From: Brenneria goodwinii
GTDB lineage: Bacteria > Pseudomonadota > Gammaproteobacteria > Enterobacterales > Enterobacteriaceae
Reading direction: 5' to 3'
Length of the DNA: 64,000 nt
Assembly (NCBI RefSeq): GCF_002291445.1
Contig: NZ_CP014137.1
Location: 992,001-1,056,000, forward strand
In this document: positions 37,205-45,197 of the stretch, piece by piece
How the letters are laid out: the number at the start of each line of letters is the position of its first letter
Numbering within the stretch: the first letter of the stretch is position 1
Program-made: the position numbers and the translations under genes
Notes under the pieces: model-generated
Told to the model about the DNA's origin: nothing
Seen by the model: the letters and a program-made list of their open reading frames with translations, nothing else
The model's database searches: none

Positions 37205-37920
37205 AGTTGCAGCCTCCGTTCCAGAATCGGCAGCACGGCGCCGTCCCGGCTCAGGGTGGCGTAGACCTTTTCCAGCGTCATCGCCTGGAAGGTTTCGATA
37301 TGGCGGCGGGCGATCAACTCAACCCGTTTGCTGTCACCCTGACTAAAGGCTTCAATCATGGCGTTATGGTCGTGTTTGATTTCCGGTTTGGTTTTCTGCA
37401 CGTTGAATCCCAGCGCCACCAAACGCGACATCTCATCCATCAGGGTCGATAACGTGCGGATCAAATGGTTGTTGCCGGAGGCTTGCGCGATGGCCAGATG
37501 AAAACGCTTATTGGCATTCATAAAGGTATCGATCTGCTTTGAAAGCGGAGCCTGGATCTCTTCGCGGCAAGCGGCTTCCAGCCGGCGCAGTAAATCAATA
37601 TCGATGCGGCCCACCGCCAGGCGGGCCGCCAGTGGTTCAAGCTGGGCGCGGATGGTGAAAATCTCTTCCACGTCCTGTACGGAGATAGGCGCTATCTTAT
37701 ATCCCTTGCGCGGACGCGACTGGATGAGGTTCTCATGACACAGACGCGCCAACGCCACGCGGCAACTGCTTTTACCAATGGCGTAACGCTCCATCAGCAT
37801 CTGTTCGGTGACCATAGCGCCGGGCAACAACCGGCAGCACAAAACATCGTGACGAATACGCAGCCAGGCGGAGTCGCCCTGTGACAATGCGCTATTTTTT
37901 TCTGATGAAAGCGTAACCAT
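37201..37920 (-). CDS. GntR family regulator, FadR subfamily (FCD domain)
   Basis: A 239-residue transcription factor and first gene of the eight-gene operon. The N-terminal winged helix (about 15-80) has EQMLMERYAIGKSSCRVALARL; the C-terminal all-helical FCD effector domain has metal-ligand style motifs (FHLAIAQASGN, DHNAMIEAFSQGD, RRHIETF). FCD regulators respond to small carboxylates or acyl groups, consistent with an acid-degrading operon. A palindrome at 37941-37957 just before the gene could be its operator. Start ATG 37920 with AAGGA upstream. Confidence 0.9.
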   Translation of the reverse strand: MVTLSSEKNSALSQGDSAWLRIRHDVLCCRLLPGAMVTEQMLMERYAIGKSSCRVALARLCHENLIQSRPRKGYKIAPISVQDVEEIFTIRAQLEPLAARLAVGRIDIDLLRRLEAACREEIQAPLSKQIDTFMNANKRFHLAIAQASGNNHLIRTLSTLMDEMSRLVALGFNVQKTKPEIKHDHNAMIEAFSQGDSKRVELIARRHIETFQAMTLEKVYATLSRDGAVLPILERRLQL

Positions 37921-37940
37921 CTGAGGATCCTTAATACAGT

Positions 37941-37957
37941 CTGTGAGCAGCTCACAG
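37941..37957. promoter_or_regulatory. Palindrome upstream of the GntR-led operon
   Basis: CTGTGAG-CAG-CTCACAG is a perfect 7-bp inverted repeat with a 3-bp centre, 20 bp before the regulator start codon. Candidate autoregulatory operator, or a hairpin near the ribosome site. Confidence 0.45.
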
Positions 37958-38285
37958 GTGAAGGCTAGGATGCTTAACTAGAGACAGTTTAGGAAGCAGG
38001 CTAATTATTAGCCAATAAGAAATTTGGCTATGGATATGAGGAAAAAACATCAACTGAGCAGCCTACGTCAGGAAAAATCGAACGCAGACTCGATTGTCAT
38101 CCGCGAGGTATCGCGCATTTTCTGGATGCTTGCCGTTCATCAATCGATGAATGGCAAGACGATATCGGGAGTTGGCGGGAACGGGCTACTATACCGGGTT
38201 ACCTCATGAATCCGGCTTTAAAGGGATAACCTTGGATTCACGTAATCCGACGTCGGGCGTTGGCGACGCCGATAAGATGGGGGCG
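37958..38285. other. Intergenic region upstream of the catabolic operon
   Basis: About 330 bp with no convincing gene on either strand. Presumably it holds the operon promoter. A 61-codon frame at 38024-38209 has no ribosome site or recognisable similarity. Confidence 0.4.
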
Positions 38286-39233
38286 TCAGAGCCTGTAGGA
38301 CTGAACTCCGCCGTGTTCATCATAGACTTCCGTCAATGCGGATAATGCTTTTTCAATGGCGGCGTAGAGCAACTTTCTGTCGTGACGATAGGCGATATCG
38401 GCCGCTTCCAGCGGTTGCTGGATCAGAATGCAGCCGTCAGGCGCCGCCGCCGGGCCGGGCGGCATAATAATGCCATTAATGCGCCCCCGGCCAATGTGCT
38501 TTTCCATCATTTCCAGTTTCTGTTGCAGCGTCATACCGGCAGCGCTTGGGCTGAGCTCGCGGCCGAGATTATCGATATAGATAATCGGCGCGGCGGTGTG
38601 GCTCAGGGCAAGGCTGAGATCGTCGAGCAGCAGCGGCGGCATCAGGCTGGTCAGGAAACTGCCGGGGCCAATCAGAATCAGGTCGGCATCGGCAATGGCT
38701 TCCAGCGCTTCCAGGGGAGCGGTGACGGCGGGAAACAGCATTAGATCCTGCGGCAGGGTGGGGAGCTGATCGACTTCAACTTCGCCATAAACGGGATGGC
38801 CCTGTTCATCGATCGCCATCAAATCGACCGGTTGTTCGGACATCGGGATTAAGAACGCGTCCACTTTTAGCAGATTACGCAACAGATTGATGGCTTCCAA
38901 TGGCCGAACGCTCAGATTATCGAGCGCTTTCAGCATCAGGTTGCCCAGATTATGTCCTGCCAGTTCGCCGTTGCCGTTAAAGCGATATTCAAACATGGCT
39001 GAGGCGACGCTCGGTGTGGTTATCAACTGATTCAGGCAGTTACGGGTATCGCCCCAGGCTATGCCGCCTTCAGCGCGACGAATTCTTCCCGTCGAGCCGC
39101 CGTTGTCCGTGGTGGTGACAATCCCGGTCAGGCGGGAACCCAGCGAGGAAAGCGAAGACATTACCCGACCTAAGCCGTGTCCGCCCCCCAGGGCGACAAC
39201 CCGATCAAGATCGGCCAACGTACGTTTGAGCAT
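38286..39233 (-). CDS. ybhK: YvcK/CofD-like protein YbhK
   Basis: A 315-residue cytoplasmic protein of the YvcK (GluconeogenesisFactor/CofD-like) family, which binds UDP-sugars in Bacillus and affects central carbon use and cell shape. The N-terminus (TLADLDRVVALGGGHGLGRV, VTTTDNGGSTGR) is nearly identical to E. coli YbhK. AGHNLGNLMLKAL and LILIGPGSFLTSLMP are further family motifs. It keeps the E. coli order uvrB-ybhK-moaA apart from the inserted block before it. Biochemical role in enterobacteria not established. Confidence 0.94.
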   Translation of the reverse strand: MLKRTLADLDRVVALGGGHGLGRVMSSLSSLGSRLTGIVTTTDNGGSTGRIRRAEGGIAWGDTRNCLNQLITTPSVASAMFEYRFNGNGELAGHNLGNLMLKALDNLSVRPLEAINLLRNLLKVDAFLIPMSEQPVDLMAIDEQGHPVYGEVEVDQLPTLPQDLMLFPAVTAPLEALEAIADADLILIGPGSFLTSLMPPLLLDDLSLALSHTAAPIIYIDNLGRELSPSAAGMTLQQKLEMMEKHIGRGRINGIIMPPGPAAAPDGCILIQQPLEAADIAYRHDRKLLYAAIEKALSALTEVYDEHGGVQSYRL

Positions 39234-39260
39234 AATAACCCTTATTACTGAATCAAGATG

Positions 39261-39338
39261 ACATACCCTTCATCTTTCAAGTCGCAAGCGTGTTAGCTTG
39301 ATTAACCGGTTTCCCCTGCGCCTCGAAATCTATAGGGT
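39261..39338. repeat. Degenerate short YPAL-like repeat
   Basis: The ends ATACCCTTCATCTTTCAAGT and CCTCGAAATCTATAGGGT resemble the termini of the element at 28199-28362 and of related enterobacterial repeats. The interior is shorter and different. Confidence 0.4.
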
Positions 39339-39461
39339 GGAACTCCCGCCGGTAAGGTAGCCGATTTCGCTATAAAAGGCGAAAGATCATCTCGCGGGTG
39401 TGAACTGTGACAATTCCCACGCATTATTTTCTAGTATGCTGTGCTGTAATAGTAGAGAAAA

Positions 39462-39490
39462 ATCGTTATATATCAAAGTATATATCGCAT
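39462..39490. promoter_or_regulatory. ModE binding site upstream of moaA
   Basis: ATCGTTATATA-TCAAAG-TATATATCGCAT matches the molybdate-responsive ModE consensus ATCGnTATATA-N6-TATATAnCGAT with two deviations. ModE activates moaABCDE in E. coli. It is about 105 bp before the riboswitch. Confidence 0.7.
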
Positions 39491-39596
39491 TTTTAAGTGA
39501 CTGTGCAGTGTGTTTGACGGTAGACTTTGTTACGAAAATGACGGTTCCGTGTCCGCATTATTTGACTATATTTGTCAAATAATAGACTGGAATCAA

Positions 39597-39718
39597 ACTC
39601 CTAGCCTTGGCGCCTAAGTGATGTGTCGGTCTTGCATCATACGGCGCCCTGGCCGTGACCGTTAGCGTCACCAGGGTGCAAGGTAGAAATGCCTGCATCT
39701 CCCGTATTTGGAAAGGTG
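39597..39718 (+). ncRNA. Moco riboswitch in the moaA leader
   Basis: The 5' UTR contains the conserved blocks ACTCCTAGCCT, GGCCGTGACC, GTCACCAGGG, GAAATGCC and CTCCCGTATTTGGAAAGGTG in the order and spacing of the E. coli moaA Moco RNA motif. The last block includes the ribosome site, so Moco (or tungsten cofactor) should reduce translation initiation. Confidence 0.92.
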
Positions 39719-39721
39719 TTT

Positions 39722-40711
39722 ATGGTTAGTCAACTGACCGATGAGTTCGCGCGCAAATTTTACTATTTGCGTCTGTCGATAACTGATGTCTGCAACTTTC
39801 GCTGTACCTATTGTCTGCCGGATGGCTATCGGCCGAATGGCGACAGTTCACGCCGCTTTTTATCTCTCGACGAAATTCGCCGGGTGAGTCGCGCGTTTGC
39901 CGAACTGGGCACGGAGAAAGTGCGCCTCACCGGCGGCGAACCCTCTCTGCGCCGCGACTTTGTCGATATCATCGCCGCCATACGTGAAAATCCGGCGATC
40001 CGCACGCTGGCCGTCACCACCAATGGCTATCGCCTTGCCCGCGATGTGGCGCAATGGCGCGAAGCCGGGCTTACCGGAGTGAATGTCAGCGTAGACAGCC
40101 TGGATCCCCGCCAGTTTCATGCCATTACCGGGCAGGACAAGTTCCAGCAGGTGATGGCGGGGATCGATGCGGCTTTCGCCTGCGGATTCAGCAAGGTTAA
40201 AGTGAATACCGTGCTGATGCGCGAGGTTAATGACACCAGCCTGCACGCCTTTCTTCAATGGATCAAGGAGCGTCCGATTCAGCTTCGCTTTATCGAGCTG
40301 ATGGAAACCGGCGAGGGGAGCCGCCTCTTTCAGCAGCGCCACATTTCCGGCGACGTCATTCTCCAAAAACTATTGCAACAAGGGTGGAGCGAACAGGCAC
40401 GCGCCCGCAGCGATGGCCCGGCGCGCGTATTCCGGCATGCTGATTATCAGGGTGAAATCGGGTTGATTATGCCCTATGCGCAAGATTTCTGCCTGAGCTG
40501 TAACCGCCTGCGTGTTTCCGCCATTGGCAATCTTCATCTCTGCCTGTTTGGCGAACAGGGGATCCCGTTACGTGATTTGATGGCGGACGACGATCAGCTT
40601 GATGCGTTGAAAATGCGTATTTCCGGCGGATTATCCTCCAAGAAAAAGACCCATTTCCTGCATCAGGGCAATAGCGGCATCACGCAGAATCTATCGTTTA
40701 TTGGCGGTTAA
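39722..40711 (+). CDS. moaA: GTP 3',8-cyclase MoaA
   Basis: A 329-residue radical SAM enzyme catalysing the first Moco step, GTP to 3',8-cH2GTP. The N-terminal cluster motif CNFRCTYC is near residue 24; the C-terminal cluster uses CLSCNRLRV and a third cysteine after HLCLFG. The C-terminal GG tail needed for activity is present (SFIGG). I chose ATG 39722 (MVSQLTDEF) to match E. coli length. Controlled by ModE and the Moco riboswitch. Confidence 0.97.
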   Translation: MVSQLTDEFARKFYYLRLSITDVCNFRCTYCLPDGYRPNGDSSRRFLSLDEIRRVSRAFAELGTEKVRLTGGEPSLRRDFVDIIAAIRENPAIRTLAVTTNGYRLARDVAQWREAGLTGVNVSVDSLDPRQFHAITGQDKFQQVMAGIDAAFACGFSKVKVNTVLMREVNDTSLHAFLQWIKERPIQLRFIELMETGEGSRLFQQRHISGDVILQKLLQQGWSEQARARSDGPARVFRHADYQGEIGLIMPYAQDFCLSCNRLRVSAIGNLHLCLFGEQGIPLRDLMADDDQLDALKMRISGGLSSKKKTHFLHQGNSGITQNLSFIGG

Positions 40712-40755
40712 GCAGCCTAAGCCGGCGATGCAATGTATTTCGTAAGGAGTCAGAT

Positions 40756-41268
40756 ATGAGCAAGGTCAGTAGCGAATTTATTCCGCTTAATATTGCGGTG
40801 CTTACCGTGTCGGATCGGCGTAGCGAAGCCGACGACACCTCCGGTGATTATCTGCGCGAAGCGGCGCAGTCCGCCGGTCACCATATTGTCGCCAGCGGCA
40901 TTGTTAAAGAGAACCGCTATCAGATCAGAGCGCAGGTCTCGGCCTGGATTGCCAGCGATGATGTGCAGGCGATCCTGATCAACGGCGGCACCGGGTTTAC
41001 TCCCGGCGACGTGGCGCCCGAAGCGATCGGCGTACTGTTCGATCGCGAAATTGAAGGCTTTGGCGAGCTGTTTCGCATGGTGTCGTATGAAGACATCGGC
41101 ACCGCCACCCTGCAATCGCGCGCGATTGCCGGTCTGGCTAATCAGACGGTGATTTTCGCCATGCCGGGTTCGACCCGCGCCTGTCATACCGCCTGGGAGC
41201 GTATTATTCAGCAACAGCTGGATGCGCGCCAAAAACCCTGTAACTTTTATCCTCATCTGAAAAAGTAA
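40756..41268 (+). CDS. moaB: Molybdenum cofactor biosynthesis protein MoaB
   Basis: A 170-residue MogA-like MPT-binding protein. The motif GGTGFTPGDVAPEAI (near 77-90) and the later MPGSTRACHTAWE are the pterin-binding loops. In E. coli MoaB is dispensable and probably inactive as an adenylyltransferase. Start ATG follows AAGGAG; 44 bp after moaA. Confidence 0.95.
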   Translation: MSKVSSEFIPLNIAVLTVSDRRSEADDTSGDYLREAAQSAGHHIVASGIVKENRYQIRAQVSAWIASDDVQAILINGGTGFTPGDVAPEAIGVLFDREIEGFGELFRMVSYEDIGTATLQSRAIAGLANQTVIFAMPGSTRACHTAWERIIQQQLDARQKPCNFYPHLKK

Positions 41269-41275
41269 GATAACG

Positions 41276-41758
41276 ATGTCACAACTGTCGCATATTAATG
41301 CTGCCGGCGAGGCCTCGATGGTGGATGTGTCCGCCAAGGCCGATACCGTGCGTGAAGCCCGGGCGGAAGCCTTTGTTGAAATGGCTCCGCAGACGCTGTC
41401 GATGATTGTCGAAGGCCGCCACCACAAGGGGGATGTGTTCGCCACCGCCCGTATCGCCGGCATCCAGGCGGCAAAACGCACCTGGGAGTTGATCCCGCTC
41501 TGTCATCCTCTGCTGCTGAGTAAAGTGGCGGTTGAACTTGAGGCCCAGCCCGAACATAACCGGGTGCGTATTGAGTCATTGTGCCGTCTGACCGGTAAAA
41601 CCGGCGTTGAGATGGAAGCGTTAACGGCGGCATCGGTCGCGGCGTTGACCATTTACGATATGTGCAAAGCGGTACAGAAGGATATGGTGATCGGCCCGGT
41701 GCGCCTGCTGGCGAAAAGCGGCGGCAAATCAGGCGATTTCAAGGCGGAGACATCATGA
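41276..41758 (+). CDS. moaC: Cyclic pyranopterin monophosphate synthase MoaC
   Basis: A 160-residue enzyme that rearranges the MoaA product to cPMP. Catalytic residues lie in IPLCHPLLLSKV (near 73) and in EMEALTAASVAALTIYDMCKA with KDM (near 130). It starts 7 bp after moaB, and its stop overlaps the moaD start by 4 bp (ATGA). Confidence 0.97.
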   Translation: MSQLSHINAAGEASMVDVSAKADTVREARAEAFVEMAPQTLSMIVEGRHHKGDVFATARIAGIQAAKRTWELIPLCHPLLLSKVAVELEAQPEHNRVRIESLCRLTGKTGVEMEALTAASVAALTIYDMCKAVQKDMVIGPVRLLAKSGGKSGDFKAETS

Positions 41759-42000
41759 TTAACGTGCTGTTTTTTGCGCAGGTACGTGAACTGACCGACA
41801 CGGAAAGTCTGACGTTGAACGCGGAATACGCCACGGTGGATGATCTGCGGCTGGCGTTATGCGGGCGGGGGGATCGCTGGGCGCTGGCGTTGGAGTCCGG
41901 CAAGCTGCTGGCGGCGGTTAACCAGTCGCTGGTGGAGATGGGACATCCGTTACAGGATGGCGACGAGGTGGCTTTTTTCCCACCGGTAACGGGAGGCTGA
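41755..42000 (+). CDS. moaD: Molybdopterin synthase sulfur carrier subunit MoaD
   Basis: An 81-residue ubiquitin-like protein ending in the essential Gly-Gly (PPVTGG). The C-terminus is adenylated by MoeB (gene at 7.9 kb) and carries the thiocarboxylate used by MoaE. The start at 41755 overlaps the moaC stop. Same length as E. coli. Confidence 0.96.
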   Translation: MINVLFFAQVRELTDTESLTLNAEYATVDDLRLALCGRGDRWALALESGKLLAAVNQSLVEMGHPLQDGDEVAFFPPVTGG

Positions 42001-42002
42001 CT

Positions 42003-42455
42003 ATGGCTGAGACGCGAATTCGCGTAAGCGAAGAGAATTTTAACGTCGGCGATGAATATCAGTGGCTTGCGCAGTGCGATGAAGATGGCGCGGTAGTGAC
42101 GTTTACCGGTAAGGTGCGCAATCATAATCTGGCCCAGAGCGTCAGCGCGCTGACGCTGGAGCATTATCCCGGCATGACGGAAAAAGCGCTGGCCGAAATC
42201 GTCGAACTGGCCCGCGAACGCTGGCCGTTGCCGCGCGTCAGCGTTATCCACCGGGTCGGCGCGCTCTATCCGGGGGACGAGATCGTGTTCGTCGGCGTCA
42301 GCGCCGCCCACCGCAGCGCGGCTTTTGATGCGGCGCAGTTCATTATGGACTATCTCAAAACGCGGGCGCCGTTCTGGAAACGCGAGGCTACGCCGGGCGG
42401 AGAACGCTGGGTTGCCTCCCGCGATAGCGACGCGCAGGCGGCCCGGCGCTGGTAG
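42003..42455 (+). CDS. moaE: Molybdopterin synthase catalytic subunit MoaE
   Basis: A 150-residue enzyme that adds two dithiolene sulfurs to cPMP using MoaD. Motifs: GAVVTFTGKVRNHN, LTLEHYPGMTEKAL, HRVGALYPGDEIV and the catalytic lysines in YLKTRAPFWKRE. It starts 2 bp after moaD and ends the operon. Confidence 0.97.
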   Translation: MAETRIRVSEENFNVGDEYQWLAQCDEDGAVVTFTGKVRNHNLAQSVSALTLEHYPGMTEKALAEIVELARERWPLPRVSVIHRVGALYPGDEIVFVGVSAAHRSAAFDAAQFIMDYLKTRAPFWKREATPGGERWVASRDSDAQAARRW

Positions 42456-42562
42456 CCTCCTATTGCGCCGGCTGCGACCGGATCGGCGTTTATGTGTTAG
42501 GATAAAGAAAGGCGAGGCGCACAGTCTCTTACGTATAACTTACTGCAAACAAAGGTAGCATC

Positions 42563-43273
42563 ATGGATAGATATCCACGCTCGGGCGATTCGATTGTTGA
42601 ACGCGCGCAGACAGGTCTTCAGGCCTATATGGCGCAGGTCTATGGCTGGATGACCTGTGGGTTATTACTGACGGCGTTTGTGTCGTGGTATGCCGCGAAC
42701 ACCCCCGCCGTACTGAATTTTGTTTTCTCCAGCCAGATTACGTTCTTCGGTTTGATCATTGTCCAACTGGGGCTGGTGTTCGTGATTTCCGGGATGGTGC
42801 AGCGGTTGAGCGGCGGCGTGGCCACCAGCCTGTTTATGCTCTATTCGGCATTGACCGGGCTGACGATTTCCAGCATTTTCATCATGTATTCCGGTGAGTC
42901 GATCGCCAGTACCTTTGTGATTACCGCCGGTATGTTTGGCGCCATGAGCCTGTACGGCTACACCACCAAGCGTGACTTAAGCGGTTTAGGCAGCATGCTG
43001 TTTATGGCGCTGATTGGTATTGTGCTGGCTTCGCTGGTGAATTTCTGGCTGAAAAGCGAGGCGCTGATGTGGGCGGTAACCTATATCGGCGTGGTGGTGT
43101 TCGTCGGTTTGACGGCGTATGACACGCAGAAGCTGAAAAACCTCGGTCAGCAACTGTCGGTGGATGATCGGGATAACTTCCGCAAATATTCGATCGTCGG
43201 CGCGCTGACGCTGTATCTGGATTTCATCAACCTGTTCCTGATGCTGCTGCGCATCTTCGGCAACCGTCGCTAA
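42563..43273 (+). CDS. ybhL: Bax inhibitor-1 family membrane protein YbhL
   Basis: A 236-residue inner-membrane protein with seven predicted helices, of the BI-1/YccA/YbhL family (calcium-leak channel-like fold). The family's acidic pair lies in LTAYDTQKLKN near residue 190 and at DFINLFLMLLRIFG near the end. Starts MDRYPRSGDSIVERAQTG, as in E. coli YbhL. Function in bacteria unclear. Monocistronic; a strong hairpin follows. Confidence 0.95.
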   Translation: MDRYPRSGDSIVERAQTGLQAYMAQVYGWMTCGLLLTAFVSWYAANTPAVLNFVFSSQITFFGLIIVQLGLVFVISGMVQRLSGGVATSLFMLYSALTGLTISSIFIMYSGESIASTFVITAGMFGAMSLYGYTTKRDLSGLGSMLFMALIGIVLASLVNFWLKSEALMWAVTYIGVVVFVGLTAYDTQKLKNLGQQLSVDDRDNFRKYSIVGALTLYLDFINLFLMLLRIFGNRR

Positions 43274-43288
43274 TCCCGCTGCTATGAC

Positions 43289-43328
43289 GATATCCGAAAC
43301 AGAGGGTCTTGCTCTGTTTCGGAATATC
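43289..43328. terminator. Bidirectional hairpin between ybhL and the DsbC-like gene
   Basis: GATAT-C-CGAAACAGAG pairs with CTCTGTTTCGG-A-ATATC around a 7-nt loop between two convergent genes. Confidence 0.7.
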
Positions 43329-43375
43329 TCTGCCACAAATGTTGTTTCTTCCAGAACAGGCATCTGAATACCGGT

Positions 43376-44092
43376 TTATTTAATGTTTTGCCATTTTTTC
43401 TCCAGAGCATCTATTTCCATTACTCCTTGCTGACTGCTTCCGTCGACAAAGAATAGGGTGGGTGTTCCGGTAATATTCATTTTCTTGCCAAGTTCATAAA
43501 CGATCTTATTAGGGTCTTTGCAGTCAATGGGGGCAGTTTCTGGTTGTTTTTCATTTACCATCCAATCCTCAAAAGCAATGTCGGGATGTTTAGCACATAA
43601 AATATTTCTGGATAGCGTCCATGAAGTATCATTTAATATGTTATACATGAATGTGTATATTGTTACATTATCGATATTTTGTATTTTCTTTCTTAATAAC
43701 TTGCAATATCCACAGTTGGGATCTTCAAAAACAAACAGTTTTCTTGAACCATCGCCTTTGGTGATTTTTATTGCTAAATTTAATGGAAGAGCGTTTATCT
43801 CGGCTTTACTAGCTTCCAACAGCTTTTCATTCGTATAATTGAAAAGGGTTTTTGCATTAATAATATGACCAGTTATGTAGTAATTAACGTCTATGTCTGT
43901 ATAGATAATATTCTTTCCAATTTTTACTTCATATAAGCCAAGGTAATCGGTTTTTCGTACCGAATCGATAGTCGTATTATCTCCCATTCGTGTTGCAACG
44001 AGCTCTTTGACTTTATCTTCATCGCTGGCAAAAGCTTGCCCGCAAAGCAGAGTAAATAAAAAAAGGTTGATTATTATACGGTTACTATTCAT
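43376..44092 (-). CDS. DsbC-like periplasmic disulfide isomerase
   Basis: A 238-residue secreted thioredoxin-fold protein. The signal peptide (MNSNRIIINLFLFTLLCGQA) ends at FA-S near 22. An N-terminal DsbC dimerisation region follows (KVKELVATRMGDNTTIDSV), then the catalytic domain with active site CGYC at 127-130 and cis-proline TGTPTLFF near 206, both as in E. coli DsbC. A second cysteine pair (NILCAKHP, PIDCKDP) is conserved in DsbC. It is AT-rich, unlike its neighbours, and distant from housekeeping DsbC. As last gene of the hevein-peptide cassette it probably shuffles disulfides in that peptide. Confidence 0.88.
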   Translation of the reverse strand: MNSNRIIINLFLFTLLCGQAFASDEDKVKELVATRMGDNTTIDSVRKTDYLGLYEVKIGKNIIYTDIDVNYYITGHIINAKTLFNYTNEKLLEASKAEINALPLNLAIKITKGDGSRKLFVFEDPNCGYCKLLRKKIQNIDNVTIYTFMYNILNDTSWTLSRNILCAKHPDIAFEDWMVNEKQPETAPIDCKDPNKIVYELGKKMNITGTPTLFFVDGSSQQGVMEIDALEKKWQNIK

Positions 44093-44129
44093 TGTTCATC
44101 CTTAACGTTTACTGATTTTCACGGGAATA

Positions 44130-44804
44130 TTATTGTTCCATGGTTAATGACTCTATGGGATCAAGTGTTGCAGCACGATAAGCAGGAAATAGCCCAGATA
44201 AAGCGAGTATTGCGACCACGGTGCCGTTAATAGGGGAAGTGATACGTTGTATAACCTAGGTCTATTCTTGCCGTATCGACCAATATTCTTGCCTCTTGTA
44301 CCTGCGCTTCCAGTGATTTGATTTCAGCTCTGCTGACTTTTAATGCCACTTCCGCTTTTTCAAACTCTAGAGCAGAAGATAGATTTTTATGAAACATCGA
44401 CTTTTGGCGGTGAAAATTAACTGCGTCAAGGTTGGATGTGGCGATTTTAGCGTGTAATTGCGCCTGTAAACTTTCAAGTCGAGCCTGGCTAGCTGTAAGA
44501 TCGTTTTCTTGCGAGGTAGCATCTATTTCAGCAATAAGTGTATCTTTCTGTACCGTATCTCCTACCTTGACATGGAGTTTTTTTATTTGTCCGGTGACCT
44601 GTGTTCCGATATTGACGAGCTCTGAAGGAACGATAAGTGCTAATGCAGAGATGCTTTCTTGCAGATCACCTTGTTTTGTTGTGATTAATTTGTAATCCTC
44701 CCTTTTTTATTTATATTTCCGTTGAAAAAATAAATAACCATAATGCTTATTATTATAATGAATAAATAGATAATTTTTTTGTAAAAAGATATGATGCTAT
44801 CCAT
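44130..44804 (-). pseudogene. macA-macB deletion fusion (exporter remnant)
   Basis: Minus-strand translation gives a MacA/HlyD-type adaptor: anchor MDSIISFYKKIIYLF, then KLITTKQGDLQESISALAL, the lipoyl half-motif GTQVTGQIKKLHVKVGDTV, a coiled-coil hairpin and ARIDLGYTTITSPINGTVVA. The frame is broken at the A6 run (44703-44708 on plus) and by an extra base at 44244. At about 44200-44212 adaptor sequence passes into ALSGLFPAYRAATLDPIES, the C-terminus of a MacB permease, and stops at 44130. A deletion thus removed the end of macA and nearly all of macB. It cannot make a working exporter. Confidence 0.85.
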
Positions 44805-44819
44805 TTCATCACAGTTCCC

Positions 44820-45170
44820 TTATTTTTTATATCGATTATATACAATGCAAATGACAAAAAATGATATTATTGAAATTCCTATAATAGCTATACTGAAATG
44901 GATTTTCCCGCTATCATGGAAAAAGTCTGACGCCACAATGCAAAAAGAATAAACAATTGTCGGGATGGCCAGTGAAGTCGGTTTTATTTTCTTTTGTTTT
45001 AGAATAAGTTTTAACAAAAGTAAAGGTATTAGAACGGTTATCGCATAGGTTAACAATTTTGCTGTGATTGATAATTCATATGGTTTTATAATATATAAAA
45101 TCAAAAAAGGAATCACAAATAAGGCTGTAATGTAAGCTACTGGTTTGTATGGGAAATATTTCCTGTTCAT
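44820..45170 (-). CDS. Four-helix membrane protein in the hevein cassette
   Basis: A 116-residue protein I cannot assign to a family. Four hydrophobic segments lie at about 12-30, 37-56, 67-84 and 93-111, with a lysine-rich loop (LKQKKIKPT) between the second and third and a basic C-terminus (YNRYKK). AT-rich like the flanking genes. It lies 27 bp after the hevein-domain gene and 15 bp before the macA remnant, all in one direction. Position and size would suit an immunity protein for a secreted peptide, but nothing in the sequence proves it. Confidence 0.65.
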   Translation of the reverse strand: MNRKYFPYKPVAYITALFVIPFLILYIIKPYELSITAKLLTYAITVLIPLLLLKLILKQKKIKPTSLAIPTIVYSFCIVASDFFHDSGKIHFSIAIIGISIISFFVICIVYNRYKK

Positions 45171-45197
45171 AAGGCAATCCTTATAGTTAGAATTCTG

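Noticed and set aside
38024..38209. 61-codon frame upstream of the GntR operon
   Set aside because: No ribosome site, no similarity, composition not coding-like.
44432..44695. 87-codon plus-strand frame in the AT-rich island
   Set aside because: It is antisense to the macA-type remnant, whose motifs are clear.
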